A stretch of 64,000 bases of DNA from Microvirga arvi (GCF_016892765.1 NZ_JAFEMD010000004.1:62001-126000), one strand, 5' to 3'; numbered from the stretch's first letter, positions 1 through 9,141 are shown. The notes: generated by a model from the letters alone, not told the origin. Program-made: numbers and translations.

Positions 1-2
1 AA

Positions 3-308
3 AGACTTGGGCCTTCTCTGACCGCGTTGCATCAGGCAACGCGCAAGCTTCTCTTGAACCTGTCCGAAGCTCTCCGGCAGCGCAGAAAGCCTCCTGATCC
101 GAAGGCTTTCCGGGAAGCATTGGATGCCTTCACCAGCGCGGCGGAAGCGTTGAGGGCGGATGCACTCGTGCGGGAACTGCCCGGAAAGACTTTTGGACAG
201 GTCTTCGCCCTGGGCTTTGCCTTCGAGCAGTTCCAGAAGAATCTCGGCGACCTGCTCGCCCGCACCGACGAGTTGGCGTTGGGACGCAAAGAGGCTGCGG
301 GGAGTTGA
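3..308 (+). CDS. FUSC-family membrane protein, C-terminal part (partial)
   Basis: Only the last ~101 codons are inside the window; the frame is open to the left edge, so the gene begins upstream. The visible part is a soluble, helical tail. Its closing segment (about the last 45 residues, containing FALGFAFEQFQKNLGDL) resembles the C-terminal cytoplasmic region of FUSC/YccC-type inner-membrane proteins, a family linked to efflux of aromatic acids. No membrane segment is visible because the N-terminal half is missing. The stop codon is followed directly by the ribosome-binding site of the next gene, so the two are probably cotranscribed. The family assignment rests on a short segment only. Confidence 0.5.
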   Translation, partial: RLGPSLTALHQATRKLLLNLSEALRQRRKPPDPKAFREALDAFTSAAEALRADALVRELPGKTFGQVFALGFAFEQFQKNLGDLLARTDELALGRKEAAGS

Positions 309-309
309 T

Positions 310-1152
310 GTGCCTGTGGTCCGGAAATCCAGGTCGGCACTGATGTGGCTGCTCATCCTCGTCCTCGGCGCGGCGCTTCTCTATGCAGGGTTGGTGCTTG
401 TCACGGTGCTGTTCCAAACGAAGATGCTGTTCCCGGCACAGATGGCAGCCGCCAACCGTCCGCTGCTGCCGCCTTCGACTGAGCGTCTCGAACTGATGCT
501 CCCGGATGGTGACCGTCTCGCCGGAGTGCGGCTTGGACCCTCAGCCGCCCCGAAACCTGTTCTGCTCGGCTTCGGCGGCAATGCCTGGAATGCGGAGGCC
601 ATGGCGCTCTACCTGCACGGCCTCTTTCCCGAGCACGAGGTGATCGTCTTCCATTATCGCGGCTATCCGCCGAGCAGCGGCACGCCGAGCGCGGAGGCGC
701 TGTTCGCGGATGCGCTGACGATCTTCGATCACCTGCAGCAGAAGATTCCTCGCACCATCGTCGCCATCGGCTTCAGCATCGGCAGCGGAGTCGCGGCGTA
801 TCTGGCGCACCACCGAACGGTCGCAGGCCTGATCCTGGTCACGCCGTTCGACTCCTTGAAAGCCTTGGCGCGCGAACACTTCTCCTGGGCGCCGACGGGT
901 CTGCTCCTGCGCCATCACATGCCGACCATCGATCTGGTGAAGGACCGGCAGACACCGACCGCAATGATTGTGGCGGGGCGCGATACCATCGTTCCGGCAC
1001 GCCGCACCGAGCCCCTGCGCAACGTCATCCCCAACCTCATCCTCGATCGGACCATTTCGGATGCAGGGCACAACGATCTCTACGATCACCCTGCCTTTGC
1101 CGCCGCCATGCAGGAAGCGGTGACACAGTTCGAAGCCAGCGCTTCCCGGTAA
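310..1152 (+). CDS. membrane-anchored alpha/beta hydrolase
   Basis: A 280-residue serine hydrolase of the alpha/beta fold with one N-terminal membrane anchor (about residues 12-34). The catalytic triad is visible: Ser156 in GFSIGSG, Asp225 in GRDTIVP and His254 in DAGHNDL. The layout matches the YfhR/BEM46-like group of anchored peptidase/esterase-type hydrolases; the substrate is unknown. I chose the GTG at 310 because GGGGAG lies six bases upstream. Earlier starts would overlap the preceding gene deeply. It follows the FUSC-like gene with essentially no gap and converges on adenine deaminase. Confidence 0.8.
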   Translation: MPVVRKSRSALMWLLILVLGAALLYAGLVLVTVLFQTKMLFPAQMAAANRPLLPPSTERLELMLPDGDRLAGVRLGPSAAPKPVLLGFGGNAWNAEAMALYLHGLFPEHEVIVFHYRGYPPSSGTPSAEALFADALTIFDHLQQKIPRTIVAIGFSIGSGVAAYLAHHRTVAGLILVTPFDSLKALAREHFSWAPTGLLLRHHMPTIDLVKDRQTPTAMIVAGRDTIVPARRTEPLRNVIPNLILDRTISDAGHNDLYDHPAFAAAMQEAVTQFEASASR

Positions 1153-1156
1153 GGTC

Positions 1157-3007
1157 TCATTTCTCGTAGAGCGGCACCAACTCCATCTCCGGCACCAGAA
1201 CCAGCCCTTTGTCGGTGATCCGGATTTCCGGAATCACGGAGAGCGGAATGAGGTTGAAGCCCATATAGGGGATCTTGCAGCCGGCCTTCTCCCAGGCCGC
1301 CTTCAGGGCACGGGTCTCCTCGGCCACTTCCGTCACGCGCTTGTCGGAGAGAAGGCCCGCAATCGGCAGCGCCACCATGGCGACGACCTGGCCCTGATCG
1401 ACCACGCACACGCCGCCCTGGGCCTCGATGAGCGTCTCGAGAGCCACGCGCATGTCGCTCTCGTTGGTGCCGGCGACGATGACGTTGTGGGAGTCATGGC
1501 CCACGCTGCTCGCCACCGCGCCACTCTTCAAGCCGAAATCCTTCAGCAGGCCATGGGCCACGCCCTTGCCGCCCGTGCGGCCATGACGCTCGATGACCGT
1601 GACGAAGGTGAGATCGTTCTTCGACAGCAGAGCGTCCCAGCTCTCTTCCTTCTGCAGCTGCACCTTGTCGTGAAAGAGCACGATGCCCGGCAGCGCCACG
1701 CGGATCACGTTGGCGGTGCAGGCCTCCTTCGGCAGGTCCGGGATCAGGTACGGAATGCTTGGAATGTGAACCGTCCGGTACGCCGCGTCCGGGTAACGGT
1801 AGCGGTTGGAGAGCGCCTGATCGAGCACGGAGGTGATCGTCTTGTTCTCGACGACAAGCTCGCCGCCATACCAGGTGTTCTGCACGTCGAGATCGTCGTT
1901 GAGCAGCACCAGATCGGCGCGGCGTCCGCCGCCGAGACCGCCGATCTCGCCCTCCATGCCGAAGCGGGTTGCCGGATGCAGGGAGCCCATGCTCCAGGCC
2001 TGCTCGCGACTTAATCCCGCGCGGCGCGCTTCGCGCGTGACCCAGTCCATGCCGAACATCATCAGGTCGTCCGCGTCACGATCATCGGTGCAGACACAGA
2101 TGCGCTTGTGCGACGAGCCCAGCTCCGTGATCGTCTTGATGGCCTCGGGCAACGAATGCCACGGGGTCGTGGGCGGACCGCCGCGCAGGAAGATCCATAC
2201 GCCTGCATCGAGCAGGTCGTCCGCAATGTCCCGGTCGATGGCCTCGTGCGTGTCGGTGACGCCGCTTGCCGCATAGGCCGCCACGAACTCGCGCCCGTAG
2301 ATGTGGCCCGAGACCGGTTTGCCGCGCTCCAGCGCCGCCGCAAGGATCGCGTGGCTGCGCTCGTCGCCCATGGTCACGGGCACGAAGTCCATCTTCTCGC
2401 CGAGCGCCGCAGCCTCCGGCCAGCGGTCGAACAGGGCCGCGATCTTCTCAGGCGTGAGATCGCCGCCTGCCGTCTCCAGATCGGGCGTGGTCGCCGGCAC
2501 GGTGCTCGGCACGGTGAGAAAAATCGAGAGCGGGGCGTGGCGTGCATCCTCCAGCATCATCTCGATGCCGGCCGCATCCATCACGTTGCCGATCTCGTGG
2601 CTGTCGCAGAAGATCGTCGTCGTACCATTCAGCAGCGCCGCCTCCGCATAGGCGCAGGCAGTGATCATGCTGCTCTCGATGTGAATGTGCGGATCGACGA
2701 GGCCCGGCGCGACGATGCCGCCCTTTGCATCATAGATCCGCCCCGGCCGGCCGTTGACCTGCCGGTAGGAGCCCGCGGGCTTCACCGCAGCGATGCGCCC
2801 GCCGGCGATCCAGACCTCCCGCTCCGGTGCGATGCGCTCGCTGTAGGTGGACAACACGCGCGCGCCGGTGATCACGAGATCGGCGGGGGCACGTCCCGAG
2901 GCGACGTCGGCCAGGCGCCGGGTCATGGTGGACAGAGGAGCGACGGAAAAGCGGGTCAGAGCTGTCTTGGGCGGCAGCGAAGGCGTACGATGGTCCATGT
3001 CCCTCAT
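1157..3007 (-). CDS. ade: adenine deaminase
   Basis: A 616-residue amidohydrolase-superfamily enzyme that deaminates adenine to hypoxanthine in purine salvage. The N-terminal part carries the [10 protein letters not shown] metal-binding motif (HxH) typical of Ade. Length and motif order fit the prokaryotic adenine deaminase family (~570-620 residues), which is distinct from adenosine-deaminase-like enzymes. An in-frame ATG three codons further in (MDHRT) is an equally possible start. The gene converges on the hydrolase at its left with a 4-bp gap. A 500-bp non-coding stretch with a likely small RNA lies upstream. Confidence 0.9.
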   Translation of the reverse strand: MRDMDHRTPSLPPKTALTRFSVAPLSTMTRRLADVASGRAPADLVITGARVLSTYSERIAPEREVWIAGGRIAAVKPAGSYRQVNGRPGRIYDAKGGIVAPGLVDPHIHIESSMITACAYAEAALLNGTTTIFCDSHEIGNVMDAAGIEMMLEDARHAPLSIFLTVPSTVPATTPDLETAGGDLTPEKIAALFDRWPEAAALGEKMDFVPVTMGDERSHAILAAALERGKPVSGHIYGREFVAAYAASGVTDTHEAIDRDIADDLLDAGVWIFLRGGPPTTPWHSLPEAIKTITELGSSHKRICVCTDDRDADDLMMFGMDWVTREARRAGLSREQAWSMGSLHPATRFGMEGEIGGLGGGRRADLVLLNDDLDVQNTWYGGELVVENKTITSVLDQALSNRYRYPDAAYRTVHIPSIPYLIPDLPKEACTANVIRVALPGIVLFHDKVQLQKEESWDALLSKNDLTFVTVIERHGRTGGKGVAHGLLKDFGLKSGAVASSVGHDSHNVIVAGTNESDMRVALETLIEAQGGVCVVDQGQVVAMVALPIAGLLSDKRVTEVAEETRALKAAWEKAGCKIPYMGFNLIPLSVIPEIRITDKGLVLVPEMELVPLYEK

Positions 3008-3194
3008 CCCGTTGAAATCGGCTCTCCCAGCGTAGCAGGGCTGGACGCGGACCGCATCCCGGAATGCCTTGGGCGGACGGCGTTACCCTAACGGCATATT
3101 TCCTTAAGGCCAAGCTTGGCTTAAACAGGAATGAAGCTGATTCGCTTGAAGAAACAGGGGGGTTCGACTGAATCCACCCGCGCGGAACGCTGGC

Positions 3195-3222
3195 CAAAAC
3201 AAAAGGCGCCTTGCGGCGCCTT
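3195..3222 (-). terminator. Rho-independent terminator
   Basis: On the minus strand AAGGCGCC-GCAA-GGCGCCTT forms an eight-base-pair stem with a tetraloop. It is followed by TTTTGTTTTG. It ends the small-RNA/divK 3' region. Confidence 0.75.
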
Positions 3223-3370
3223 GCTAAAAAGTTGGTGGCCAGCCGGGAGCAGCGTTGAGGAGGCAACGATCTGCTACCAGGCTGGCCGAGCCCCCGAAGT
3301 CCCAGGAGATGCGGCGGACCTGAGCATCCGTAGGGCATTTCTTCCGCTCTGGGCGGAAACTTTGGCTGAA
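3195..3370 (-). ncRNA. candidate small RNA with CCUCCU loop and intrinsic terminator
   Basis: On the minus strand a strong hairpin has outer arms 3287-3280/3244-3237 (GGCCAGCC/GGCTGGCC) and inner arms AGCAG..CGTTG/CAACG..CTGCT. It exposes the loop CCTCCT (3263-3258), complementary to a Shine-Dalgarno sequence. It is followed by a Rho-independent terminator (3222-3195). A weak -10-like TATACG sits at 3376-3371 without a good -35, so the 5' end is a guess. It lies ~200 bases downstream of divK on the same strand, so it may instead be processed from the divK 3' UTR. Loops rich in CCUCC are known from several alphaproteobacterial sRNA families. I cannot assign this one to a named family. The rest of the 3008-3512 gap shows no gene. 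Confidence 0.5.
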
Positions 3371-3512
3371 CGTATAGAAAAGAAGCGGCTATGCAAGCGC
3401 CCATGTGGCAAAAAAGCGGCATTTTCCCAGAAAATTTAAAGCCAAGTTTTTCCAAGGAGATGAATCGGCTTGCTGAAGCTGTGGATTCGATCCAGCGCCA
3501 GATCAGGCAAAG

Positions 3513-3896
3513 TCACACGGGCTTGCCATCTGCCTCAAGGTAAGTCTTCACGGTGGCGATGAACTTGGTGACCGATATGGGCTTCGACATATAGGCTTCG
3601 CAGCCCCCTTCCCGGATCCGCTCCTCGTCACCCTTCATGGCAAAAGCCGTGATCGCGATCACGGGAATCGATTTCAACTCTTCATCGGCCTTGAGCCAGC
3701 GGGTGACCTCGAGGCCGGAGACCTCGGGCAGCTGGATGTCCATGAGGATCAGGTCCGGCTTGTGGGCCCGGGCCAGTTCCATGGCCTCGATGCCATGGCT
3801 GGTCTTGAGGGTTGCATAGCCATGGGCCTCGAGGAGATCGTTGAAGAGCTTCATGTTGAGTTCGTTATCCTCAACAATGAGCACGGTCTTCTTCAT
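3513..3896 (-). CDS. divK: cell-cycle response regulator DivK
   Basis: A 127-residue stand-alone receiver domain. The acidic pocket is in IVEDNE (residues 7-12), the phospho-acceptor is Asp53 in LILMDIQLP, the switch Thr is at 83 and the conserved Lys is at 105. The N-terminal sequence is the DivK hallmark [17 protein letters not shown]. DivK relays phosphorylation from PleC/DivJ to the DivL-CckA branch that controls CtrA and polarity in alphaproteobacteria. The ATG at 3896 gives the canonical N-terminus. An upstream TTG in frame would add seven residues. Divergent from the DUF3572 gene with a ~100-bp shared promoter region, the usual Rhizobiales arrangement. Confidence 0.92.
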   Translation of the reverse strand: MKKTVLIVEDNELNMKLFNDLLEAHGYATLKTSHGIEAMELARAHKPDLILMDIQLPEVSGLEVTRWLKADEELKSIPVIAITAFAMKGDEERIREGGCEAYMSKPISVTKFIATVKTYLEADGKPV

Positions 3897-3996
3897 TGGC
3901 GTTATCCCGGGGCCCAAAAACGCACTTCACCGGCCCTATATTTCGTCTGATGGTATAGATAGGTCCAAACCTATTGATGAAATGCAAACTGACAGC

Positions 3997-4287
3997 ATGA
4001 ACACTCCCTTAAAAAGAGTTACCCGCGAGGAGGCTGAAAATGTCGCAGTCGGGGCCTTCTCCTTCATCACGAGCGACGAGGAGCGCCTGAGCCGGTTCCT
4101 GGCCGTCTCGGGCCTGCAGCCGGACACTATCCGCTCGGCGGCTGCGTCCCCTGGCTTCTTTGCCGGTATCCTGGATTATGTCGTCTCCGACGAGCCCTTG
4201 CTGGTCGCGCTCGCCAAGGAGCTGGACGCCAAGCCGGAGCACATCATGCAGGCCCACTGGACCCTCTCGCCCTCCGAGTTCGAATAA
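3997..4287 (+). CDS. DUF3572 family protein
   Basis: A 96-residue acidic, helical protein matching the small DUF3572 family seen next to divK and dinB in Rhizobiales; the function is unknown. No signal peptide or membrane segment. The ATG at 3997 gives the usual family length. A second in-frame ATG at 3982 would add five residues, and neither has a strong ribosome-binding site. It ends 12 bp before dinB and is probably cotranscribed with it. Confidence 0.75.
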   Translation: MNTPLKRVTREEAENVAVGAFSFITSDEERLSRFLAVSGLQPDTIRSAAASPGFFAGILDYVVSDEPLLVALAKELDAKPEHIMQAHWTLSPSEFE

Positions 4288-4299
4288 CTCTCTTCACCC

Positions 4300-5568
4300 A
4301 TGAGCGACGCGCCCTTCTGCCGTGACTGCCTGACGCTCTCCGCCAATCCTCTGGCGGAGCGGTGCAAGGCCTGCGGGTCTCCTCGCCTCCTGCGGCACAA
4401 GGAGCGGGATACGCTGTCCATCGCCCATGTGGATTGCGATGCCTTCTTCGCGGCGGTGGAGAAGCGGGACGATCCGAGCCTCGCCGACAAGCCTGTGATC
4501 ATCGGCGGCGGCAAGCGCGGAGTGGTCTCGACCGCCTGCTATGTGGCGCGCACCTATGGCGTGCGCTCCGCCATGCCCATGTTCCAGGCCCTGAAGCTCT
4601 GCCCCCATGCGACCGTGATCAAGCCGAACGGGGAGAAATACAGCAAGGCGGGGCGCGAGGTACGCCAGCTCATGCGGGAGCTGACACCGCTGGTCGAGCC
4701 CGTCTCCATCGACGAGGCCTTTCTCGACCTGACCGGAACGGAGCGGCTGCACCACGGCAGCGCGGCCCTGACGCTCGCCCGCTTTGCCCGCAAGGTGGAA
4801 AACGAGATCGGAATCTCGATCTCGGTCGGGCTCTCCTACAACAAGTTCCTCGCCAAGATCGCCTCGGACCTTCAGAAGCCGCGAGGCTTCTCCATCATCG
4901 GGCGCGAGGAGGCTGCCGATTTCCTGGCCGACAAACCTGTCGGGGTGATCCCTGGGATCGGCGCCTCGGCTCAGAGCCGGCTCGCCAAGGTCGGAGTGAC
5001 TCAGATCGCCCATCTGCGCGATGTGCCGCTGAAGATCCTTTTCGAGGCGCTCGGCCGGGATTCGCAGCGCCTGTCGCGGCTCGCCTGGGGCGAGGACCGC
5101 AGAGCCGTAACGCCGGAGCGGGAGACGAAGAGCATCTCGGCCGAGACGACCTTCGAGACGGATCTGCGTTCCTTCGAAGATCTGGAGCCGATCCTCTGGC
5201 GGCTTTCCGAGAAGGTTTCGCGCCGGCTCAAGACCGCGGGTCTGGCCGGACGCAGCGTGACCCTGAAGCTCAAGGACAAGGACTTCAGGCTCCTCACCCG
5301 CACCCGCTCGGGCTTCGCGCCCACGCAGCTTGCCGCCCGCCTGTTCGATCCGGCACGGCAACTCCTGAAGGCCTCCTGCGACGGCACCGCCTTTCGACTC
5401 ATCGGAATCGGAGCGGCCGATCTCTGCGATGCGGCGGATGCGGACAAGGGCGATCTCGCCGACCAGTCCGTGGTGCGTCAGGCCCACATGGAAGCTGCCA
5501 TCGACAAGATCCGCGAGAAATTCGGTGCGGGGGCCGTGCAGAAGGGCATCGTGCTGCGCAAGCCCTAG
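4300..5568 (+). CDS. dinB: DNA polymerase IV with N-terminal zinc ribbon
   Basis: A 422-residue Y-family translesion polymerase. Catalytic acids are visible at Asp45 in the HVDCDAFFA motif and Asp138-Glu139 in SIDEAFLD. The little-finger domain follows after about residue 280. Before the palm there is a CxxC-x11-CxxC element (Cys7, Cys10, Cys22, Cys25), a probable zinc ribbon absent from E. coli DinB but, from memory, common in Rhizobiales homologues. It lies directly downstream of DUF3572. The stop codon overlaps the left edge of a large inverted repeat that probably ends transcription. Confidence 0.92.
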   Translation: MSDAPFCRDCLTLSANPLAERCKACGSPRLLRHKERDTLSIAHVDCDAFFAAVEKRDDPSLADKPVIIGGGKRGVVSTACYVARTYGVRSAMPMFQALKLCPHATVIKPNGEKYSKAGREVRQLMRELTPLVEPVSIDEAFLDLTGTERLHHGSAALTLARFARKVENEIGISISVGLSYNKFLAKIASDLQKPRGFSIIGREEAADFLADKPVGVIPGIGASAQSRLAKVGVTQIAHLRDVPLKILFEALGRDSQRLSRLAWGEDRRAVTPERETKSISAETTFETDLRSFEDLEPILWRLSEKVSRRLKTAGLAGRSVTLKLKDKDFRLLTRTRSGFAPTQLAARLFDPARQLLKASCDGTAFRLIGIGAADLCDAADADKGDLADQSVVRQAHMEAAIDKIREKFGAGAVQKGIVLRKP

Positions 5569-5620
5569 AGCATCGGATTCGGAAGCAGACTTGCACCTTT
5601 GGAATCCATTCCGATGCTCA
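5567..5620. repeat. dispersed palindrome / bidirectional terminator
   Basis: Arms GAGCATCGGA (5568-5577) and TCCGATGCTC (5610-5619) form a perfect 10-bp stem, with further pairing inside. It sits between the convergent dinB and eipB-like genes, where a two-way terminator is expected. GAGCATCG...CGATGCTC palindromes recur in intergenic DNA of related Rhizobiales; that last point is from memory. Confidence 0.6.
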
Positions 5621-5655
5621 TCCCCTGAGCTGGCGCATCGTGCGGACCCGATGGC

Positions 5656-6495
5656 CTATCGCTGACAGGGGCTCGGCTTCTGGACGTCGAGGCTCTTCAG
5701 CTCGCCCTTGAGGGCGAAGTCGCCGTAATCGAGCTTCAGGTCGCGGCTGATACCGTTCTCATAGAGTTCGAAGGAGATGGTGTAGACCGGCATTCTGTCG
5801 GCCTTGCCCTCCTCGAAGTAGCTGATAGTGATCGGCCAGCGCGCCAGTGTGGCGAGGTTGTCCTTGCGGACGGCATCCTCGAGCGATGCCTGCGCGGCGC
5901 CCGGCTCGATCCGGCGGCCGATCAGCCCCAGGGTATCGTAGACCTTGTCGCCCTTGTTGGAGCCGTCATAGACCCTGATGGACAGGGTCGCATCGCCCCG
6001 GCGGCCGGCCTCGATCAGGCGCTTGAGGTGCTCTGTCGGAAAAACCGTCTCGCCGTTGGCTTCGAAGGCGGCTCGCTTCGGCTGCTTCAGATCGACGTTG
6101 AGGGTGCCCTGCGGCGAGATCTTGGCATCGCCGTCGACCTCGCTGTCCTTGATCAGGCCCTGCCGCAAGGACGTGGACTTGAAGTGCATGGAGCGGCCGT
6201 CGCCGGTCTCATAGGTCGCGGTCTGGACGTCCATGGTGTTGGGCCCCGACTCGGAGCCGTTGAGGATCGTGACCTGACGATACTTGAGAGTGTAGCCGTC
6301 GCAGGCATCGCCGCCGAATTCCATCGCGATGCGCCCTCTTGCGTTCTCGACCCCGTTGGAGCCGCCCGCCCGCAGCAGGGAGAGGTCGTAGACGGCCCGG
6401 TGGGGCGTGAGTTGAACCGGAGGCTTCACGGTCTCGGCAAGTGCCGGCACCAGCGAGGCGAGGATCAGGCCCGAGGCCACAACGAGCAAACGCAT
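5656..6495 (-). CDS. eipB: EipB-like periplasmic envelope-integrity protein (DUF1849)
   Basis: A 279-residue secreted protein with an N-terminal signal peptide (about residues 1-20, ending in PALAETV). The body fits DUF1849. Two cysteines are kept, Cys65 in GGDACDGY and Cys277 close to the C-terminus. They match the disulfide described for Brucella EipB, a beta-spiral periplasmic protein needed for cell-envelope integrity. The ATG at 6495 has GGGAGAAG just upstream and begins the signal peptide directly; an earlier start would add an implausible leader. Divergent from ridA. Confidence 0.8.
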   Translation of the reverse strand: MRLLVVASGLILASLVPALAETVKPPVQLTPHRAVYDLSLLRAGGSNGVENARGRIAMEFGGDACDGYTLKYRQVTILNGSESGPNTMDVQTATYETGDGRSMHFKSTSLRQGLIKDSEVDGDAKISPQGTLNVDLKQPKRAAFEANGETVFPTEHLKRLIEAGRRGDATLSIRVYDGSNKGDKVYDTLGLIGRRIEPGAAQASLEDAVRKDNLATLARWPITISYFEEGKADRMPVYTISFELYENGISRDLKLDYGDFALKGELKSLDVQKPSPCQR

Positions 6496-6620
6496 ATCTT
6501 CTCCCGACGCAACGCCAGCTACGATAGGCGTGTCTTGCGGACAGGGCAATGTTCCCGCTTGCGTCCTTCCGGCTCATCCGCCACTACTCCGTCCGGATGA
6601 TGTCACACATCGAGGCTTCC

Positions 6621-7091
6621 ATGAGCGCAGTCGACAAGAAACTTCAGGAATTGGGGATCACCCTGCCGACCCCAGCGGCGCCGGTGGCGAATTATGTACC
6701 GTTCGTTCGAACCGGCAACCTCGTCATCATCTCCGGACAGCTCTGCCTCGGTCTCGACGGCAAGCTCGCCGACGCCCACAAGGGCAAGGTCGGCGCGGAG
6801 ATCTCGCCCGAGATCGGCCAGCAGGCCGCGCGTCTTTGCGCCATCAATCTGCTCGCCCAGCTCAAGGCTGCCGTCGGCGATCTCGACAAGGTGACCCGCT
6901 GCGTCCGTCTCGGCGGCTTTATCAATGCGGTGCCCACCTTCGCGGCCCTTGCTCCCGTCATGAACGGCGCATCGGACCTGATGGTCGAGGTTCTCGGTGA
7001 CGCCGGCCGTCATGCCCGCTCCACCATCGGCGTCGCCGAGTTGCCGCTCGATGCCTGCGTCGAAGTCGAAGGGATGTTCGAAGTCCAATGA
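6621..7091 (+). CDS. RidA family protein
   Basis: A 156-residue member of the RidA/YjgF/UK114 family. The core GNLVIISGQLCLG and the later conserved helix-strand pattern are present. Canonical RidA hydrolyses reactive enamine/imine intermediates released by PLP enzymes. This longer subgroup (~150 residues, annotated as endoribonuclease L-PSP-like) is less well characterised. The ATG at 6621 follows a GAGG sequence and gives the family N-terminus MSAVDKKLQELGI. Its stop overlaps the start of the glycerophosphodiesterase gene (ATGA), so they are translationally coupled. Confidence 0.88.
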   Translation: MSAVDKKLQELGITLPTPAAPVANYVPFVRTGNLVIISGQLCLGLDGKLADAHKGKVGAEISPEIGQQAARLCAINLLAQLKAAVGDLDKVTRCVRLGGFINAVPTFAALAPVMNGASDLMVEVLGDAGRHARSTIGVAELPLDACVEVEGMFEVQ

Positions 7092-7840
7092 GCACTCCAA
7101 GCTGGCTCGTCGCGAAGCCCATCGCCCATCGCGGCCTTCACAACAAATCCGAGGGCGTCATCGAGAATACGGTCTCGGCCGCGGAAGCCGCCATCGCGCA
7201 CGGCTTTCCCATCGAGCTCGACGTTCAGCTGACCGCCGACAACGAGGCCATCGTCTTCCACGACTTCGAGCTTGAGCGCCTCACAGGCGAGAGCGGAATG
7301 GTGGCCGAGCGCAGGCTCTCCGACCTGACCCGGATCGACATCACCGGCGCCAAGGGCGGAGACAAGATTCCCTCGCTCCGGGATTATCTTGGCACCGTCG
7401 CCGGGCGCACGCCGCTGGTCATCGAGGTCAAGAGCAAGTTCAACGGCGACATGCGGCTAACGAAGCGGGTCATCGAGATCCTGAAGGACTACAGCGGTCC
7501 TTTCGTGGTGAAGTCCTTCGATCCGGATATCGTCGCCCATCTGCGCGAGCATGCGCCGCATATCACGCGCGGTTTCATCGGCGAGCTGGAATATGCGTCG
7601 AAGGCCGACAGCTTCCTGACGCCCGAAAAGAAGCACCGGATGGCGAACCTGTTGCATTTCGCGGAAACGCAGCCCCATTTCCTGTCCTGGCGCGTGAAGG
7701 ACATCCCCTGTGCTTCGACCCATCTCAGCAGGCTCCTGGGAAACCTACCGGTCATGACCTGGACGGTGCGCAATCCCGAGGATCGCGCCCGTGCCGAGAA
7801 GCACGCGGATCAGATGGTGTTCGAGGGCTTTCTGCCCTGA
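7088..7840 (+). CDS. glycerophosphodiester phosphodiesterase (cytosolic UgpQ type)
   Basis: A 250-residue GDPD-family TIM barrel that hydrolyses glycerophosphodiesters to glycerol-3-phosphate and an alcohol. Signature residues are visible: His14-Arg15 in the HRG motif, Glu26-Asn27 in ENT, Glu43 and Asp45 in ELDV, and His58 in the FHD motif. No signal peptide, so it is cytosolic like E. coli UgpQ. The start overlaps the ridA stop by four bases. No ugpBAEC transporter is nearby, so the source of substrate is not shown. Confidence 0.88.
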   Translation: MSTPSWLVAKPIAHRGLHNKSEGVIENTVSAAEAAIAHGFPIELDVQLTADNEAIVFHDFELERLTGESGMVAERRLSDLTRIDITGAKGGDKIPSLRDYLGTVAGRTPLVIEVKSKFNGDMRLTKRVIEILKDYSGPFVVKSFDPDIVAHLREHAPHITRGFIGELEYASKADSFLTPEKKHRMANLLHFAETQPHFLSWRVKDIPCASTHLSRLLGNLPVMTWTVRNPEDRARAEKHADQMVFEGFLP

Positions 7841-7909
7841 TCGACTCTTTATGGCATCCCCGCGGCCCCGGGATGACAAGGGCCGGGCCGTCATAGACTG
7901 ATATTGCAA

Positions 7910-7954
7910 GGATCCCGCCGAGTGATTAGCTCTTAATCCCTAACGGCGGGATCC
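7910..7954. repeat. inverted repeat before the FemAB/GNAT-like gene
   Basis: Perfect 11-bp arms GGATCCCGCCG (7910-7920) and CGGCGGGATCC (7944-7954) enclose an AT-rich 23-base loop. The right arm ends nine bases before the GTG start of the next gene. As RNA it would sequester the initiation region. As DNA it could be an operator. No T-tract, so a terminator is less likely. Confidence 0.5.
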
Positions 7955-7963
7955 CTCCATCCA

Positions 7964-9139
7964 GTGACCTTCCAAGTCAAAATCGCCCAAGGCCTGAAGG
8001 CGGTCCCGGCTGCCGAATGGGATGCGTGCGCGCTCGGTGCGGGCACGGGCGACGACGATCCCTTCAATCCATTCGTCTCCCATGCTTTCCTGTCCGCGCT
8101 TGAGGATTCCGGCTGCGTCGGGGCGAAGACCGGGTGGGCGCCGTTGCATGTTCTCGTCGAGGACGAGGCTGAGCAACTTCTGGGCGCGGCTCCCTGCTAT
8201 CTCAAATCACATTCCATGGGCGAATACGTGTTCGACCATTCCTGGGCCGACGCCTATACGCGGGCCGGAGGACGATATTATCCCAAGCTCCAGGTGGCGG
8301 TGCCCTTCACGCCCGTCACCGGCCCTCGCCTCCTCGTGCCGAATGGGGATCGGGCGGAGGAGATCCGGTCCTATCTGGTTGCAGGACTGCGCTCGCTCCG
8401 GGACCAGACCGGAGCCTCGTCCATCCACGCGACTTTCCTGCAGCAGAACGATCTCGAAGCCTTCACCGCTGAAAAATTCCTGCGGCGGGACGACCAGCAG
8501 TTCCACTGGTTCAACGAAGGCTACGGCAGCTTCGACGACTTCCTGGCTGCCCTCGCCTCGCGCAAGCGCAAGGCGATCCGGCGCGAGCGCCGCGATGCGC
8601 TTGGCGCTGGGATCACCATCGAGTGGGTGACCGGAAAGGACATCACGGAGGCCCACTGGGACGCCTTCTTCGCCTTCTATATGGATACGGGTTCCCGCAA
8701 ATGGGGCCGGCCCTACCTCAACCGCCTCTTCTTCTCGCTCATCGGCGAGCGCATGGCTGATCGGGTGCTGCTCGTCATGGCGAAGCGCGACGGCCGCTAC
8801 ATTGCAGGCGCCATCAACCTCATCGGCGACAAGCGCCTCTATGGGCGCAACTGGGGCTGCATCGAGGATCATCCGTTCCTGCATTTCGAGGTCTGCTATT
8901 ACCAGGCCATCGCATTCGCCATCGCCCACGGCCTCGACCGGGTCGAAGCGGGCGCCCAGGGCGAGCACAAGCTGGCGCGCGGCTACCGGCCCGTCCTTAC
9001 CTCATCGGCGCACGACATCGCCGACTCCTCTCTCCGCCGTGCGGTGCAGGCCTATCTCGACCAGGAGCGGCGCTACGTGTCGGAGGCTGCTGAAGAGCTG
9101 GAGGAGTCTACCCCGTTCAAGCATCGGGAGGAGGATTGA
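7964..9139 (+). CDS. GNAT/FemAB-like N-acyltransferase (DUF482, peptidogalycan type)
   Basis: A 391-residue protein of the COG3146 family, predicted acyltransferases with a double GNAT fold related to FemAB. Recognised from the N-terminal WDACA..NPFVSHAFLSALE, the central PFTPVTGPRLL and the SRKRKAIRRERRDA region before the second GNAT domain. The substrate is unknown; the name 'peptidogalycan biosynthesis' comes from annotation lore. The GTG at 7964 lacks a clear ribosome-binding site and is preceded by a strong hairpin. It follows the glycerophosphodiesterase gene by ~120 bp on the same strand. Confidence 0.78.
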   Translation: MTFQVKIAQGLKAVPAAEWDACALGAGTGDDDPFNPFVSHAFLSALEDSGCVGAKTGWAPLHVLVEDEAEQLLGAAPCYLKSHSMGEYVFDHSWADAYTRAGGRYYPKLQVAVPFTPVTGPRLLVPNGDRAEEIRSYLVAGLRSLRDQTGASSIHATFLQQNDLEAFTAEKFLRRDDQQFHWFNEGYGSFDDFLAALASRKRKAIRRERRDALGAGITIEWVTGKDITEAHWDAFFAFYMDTGSRKWGRPYLNRLFFSLIGERMADRVLLVMAKRDGRYIAGAINLIGDKRLYGRNWGCIEDHPFLHFEVCYYQAIAFAIAHGLDRVEAGAQGEHKLARGYRPVLTSSAHDIADSSLRRAVQAYLDQERRYVSEAAEELEESTPFKHREED

Positions 9140-9141
9140 TC

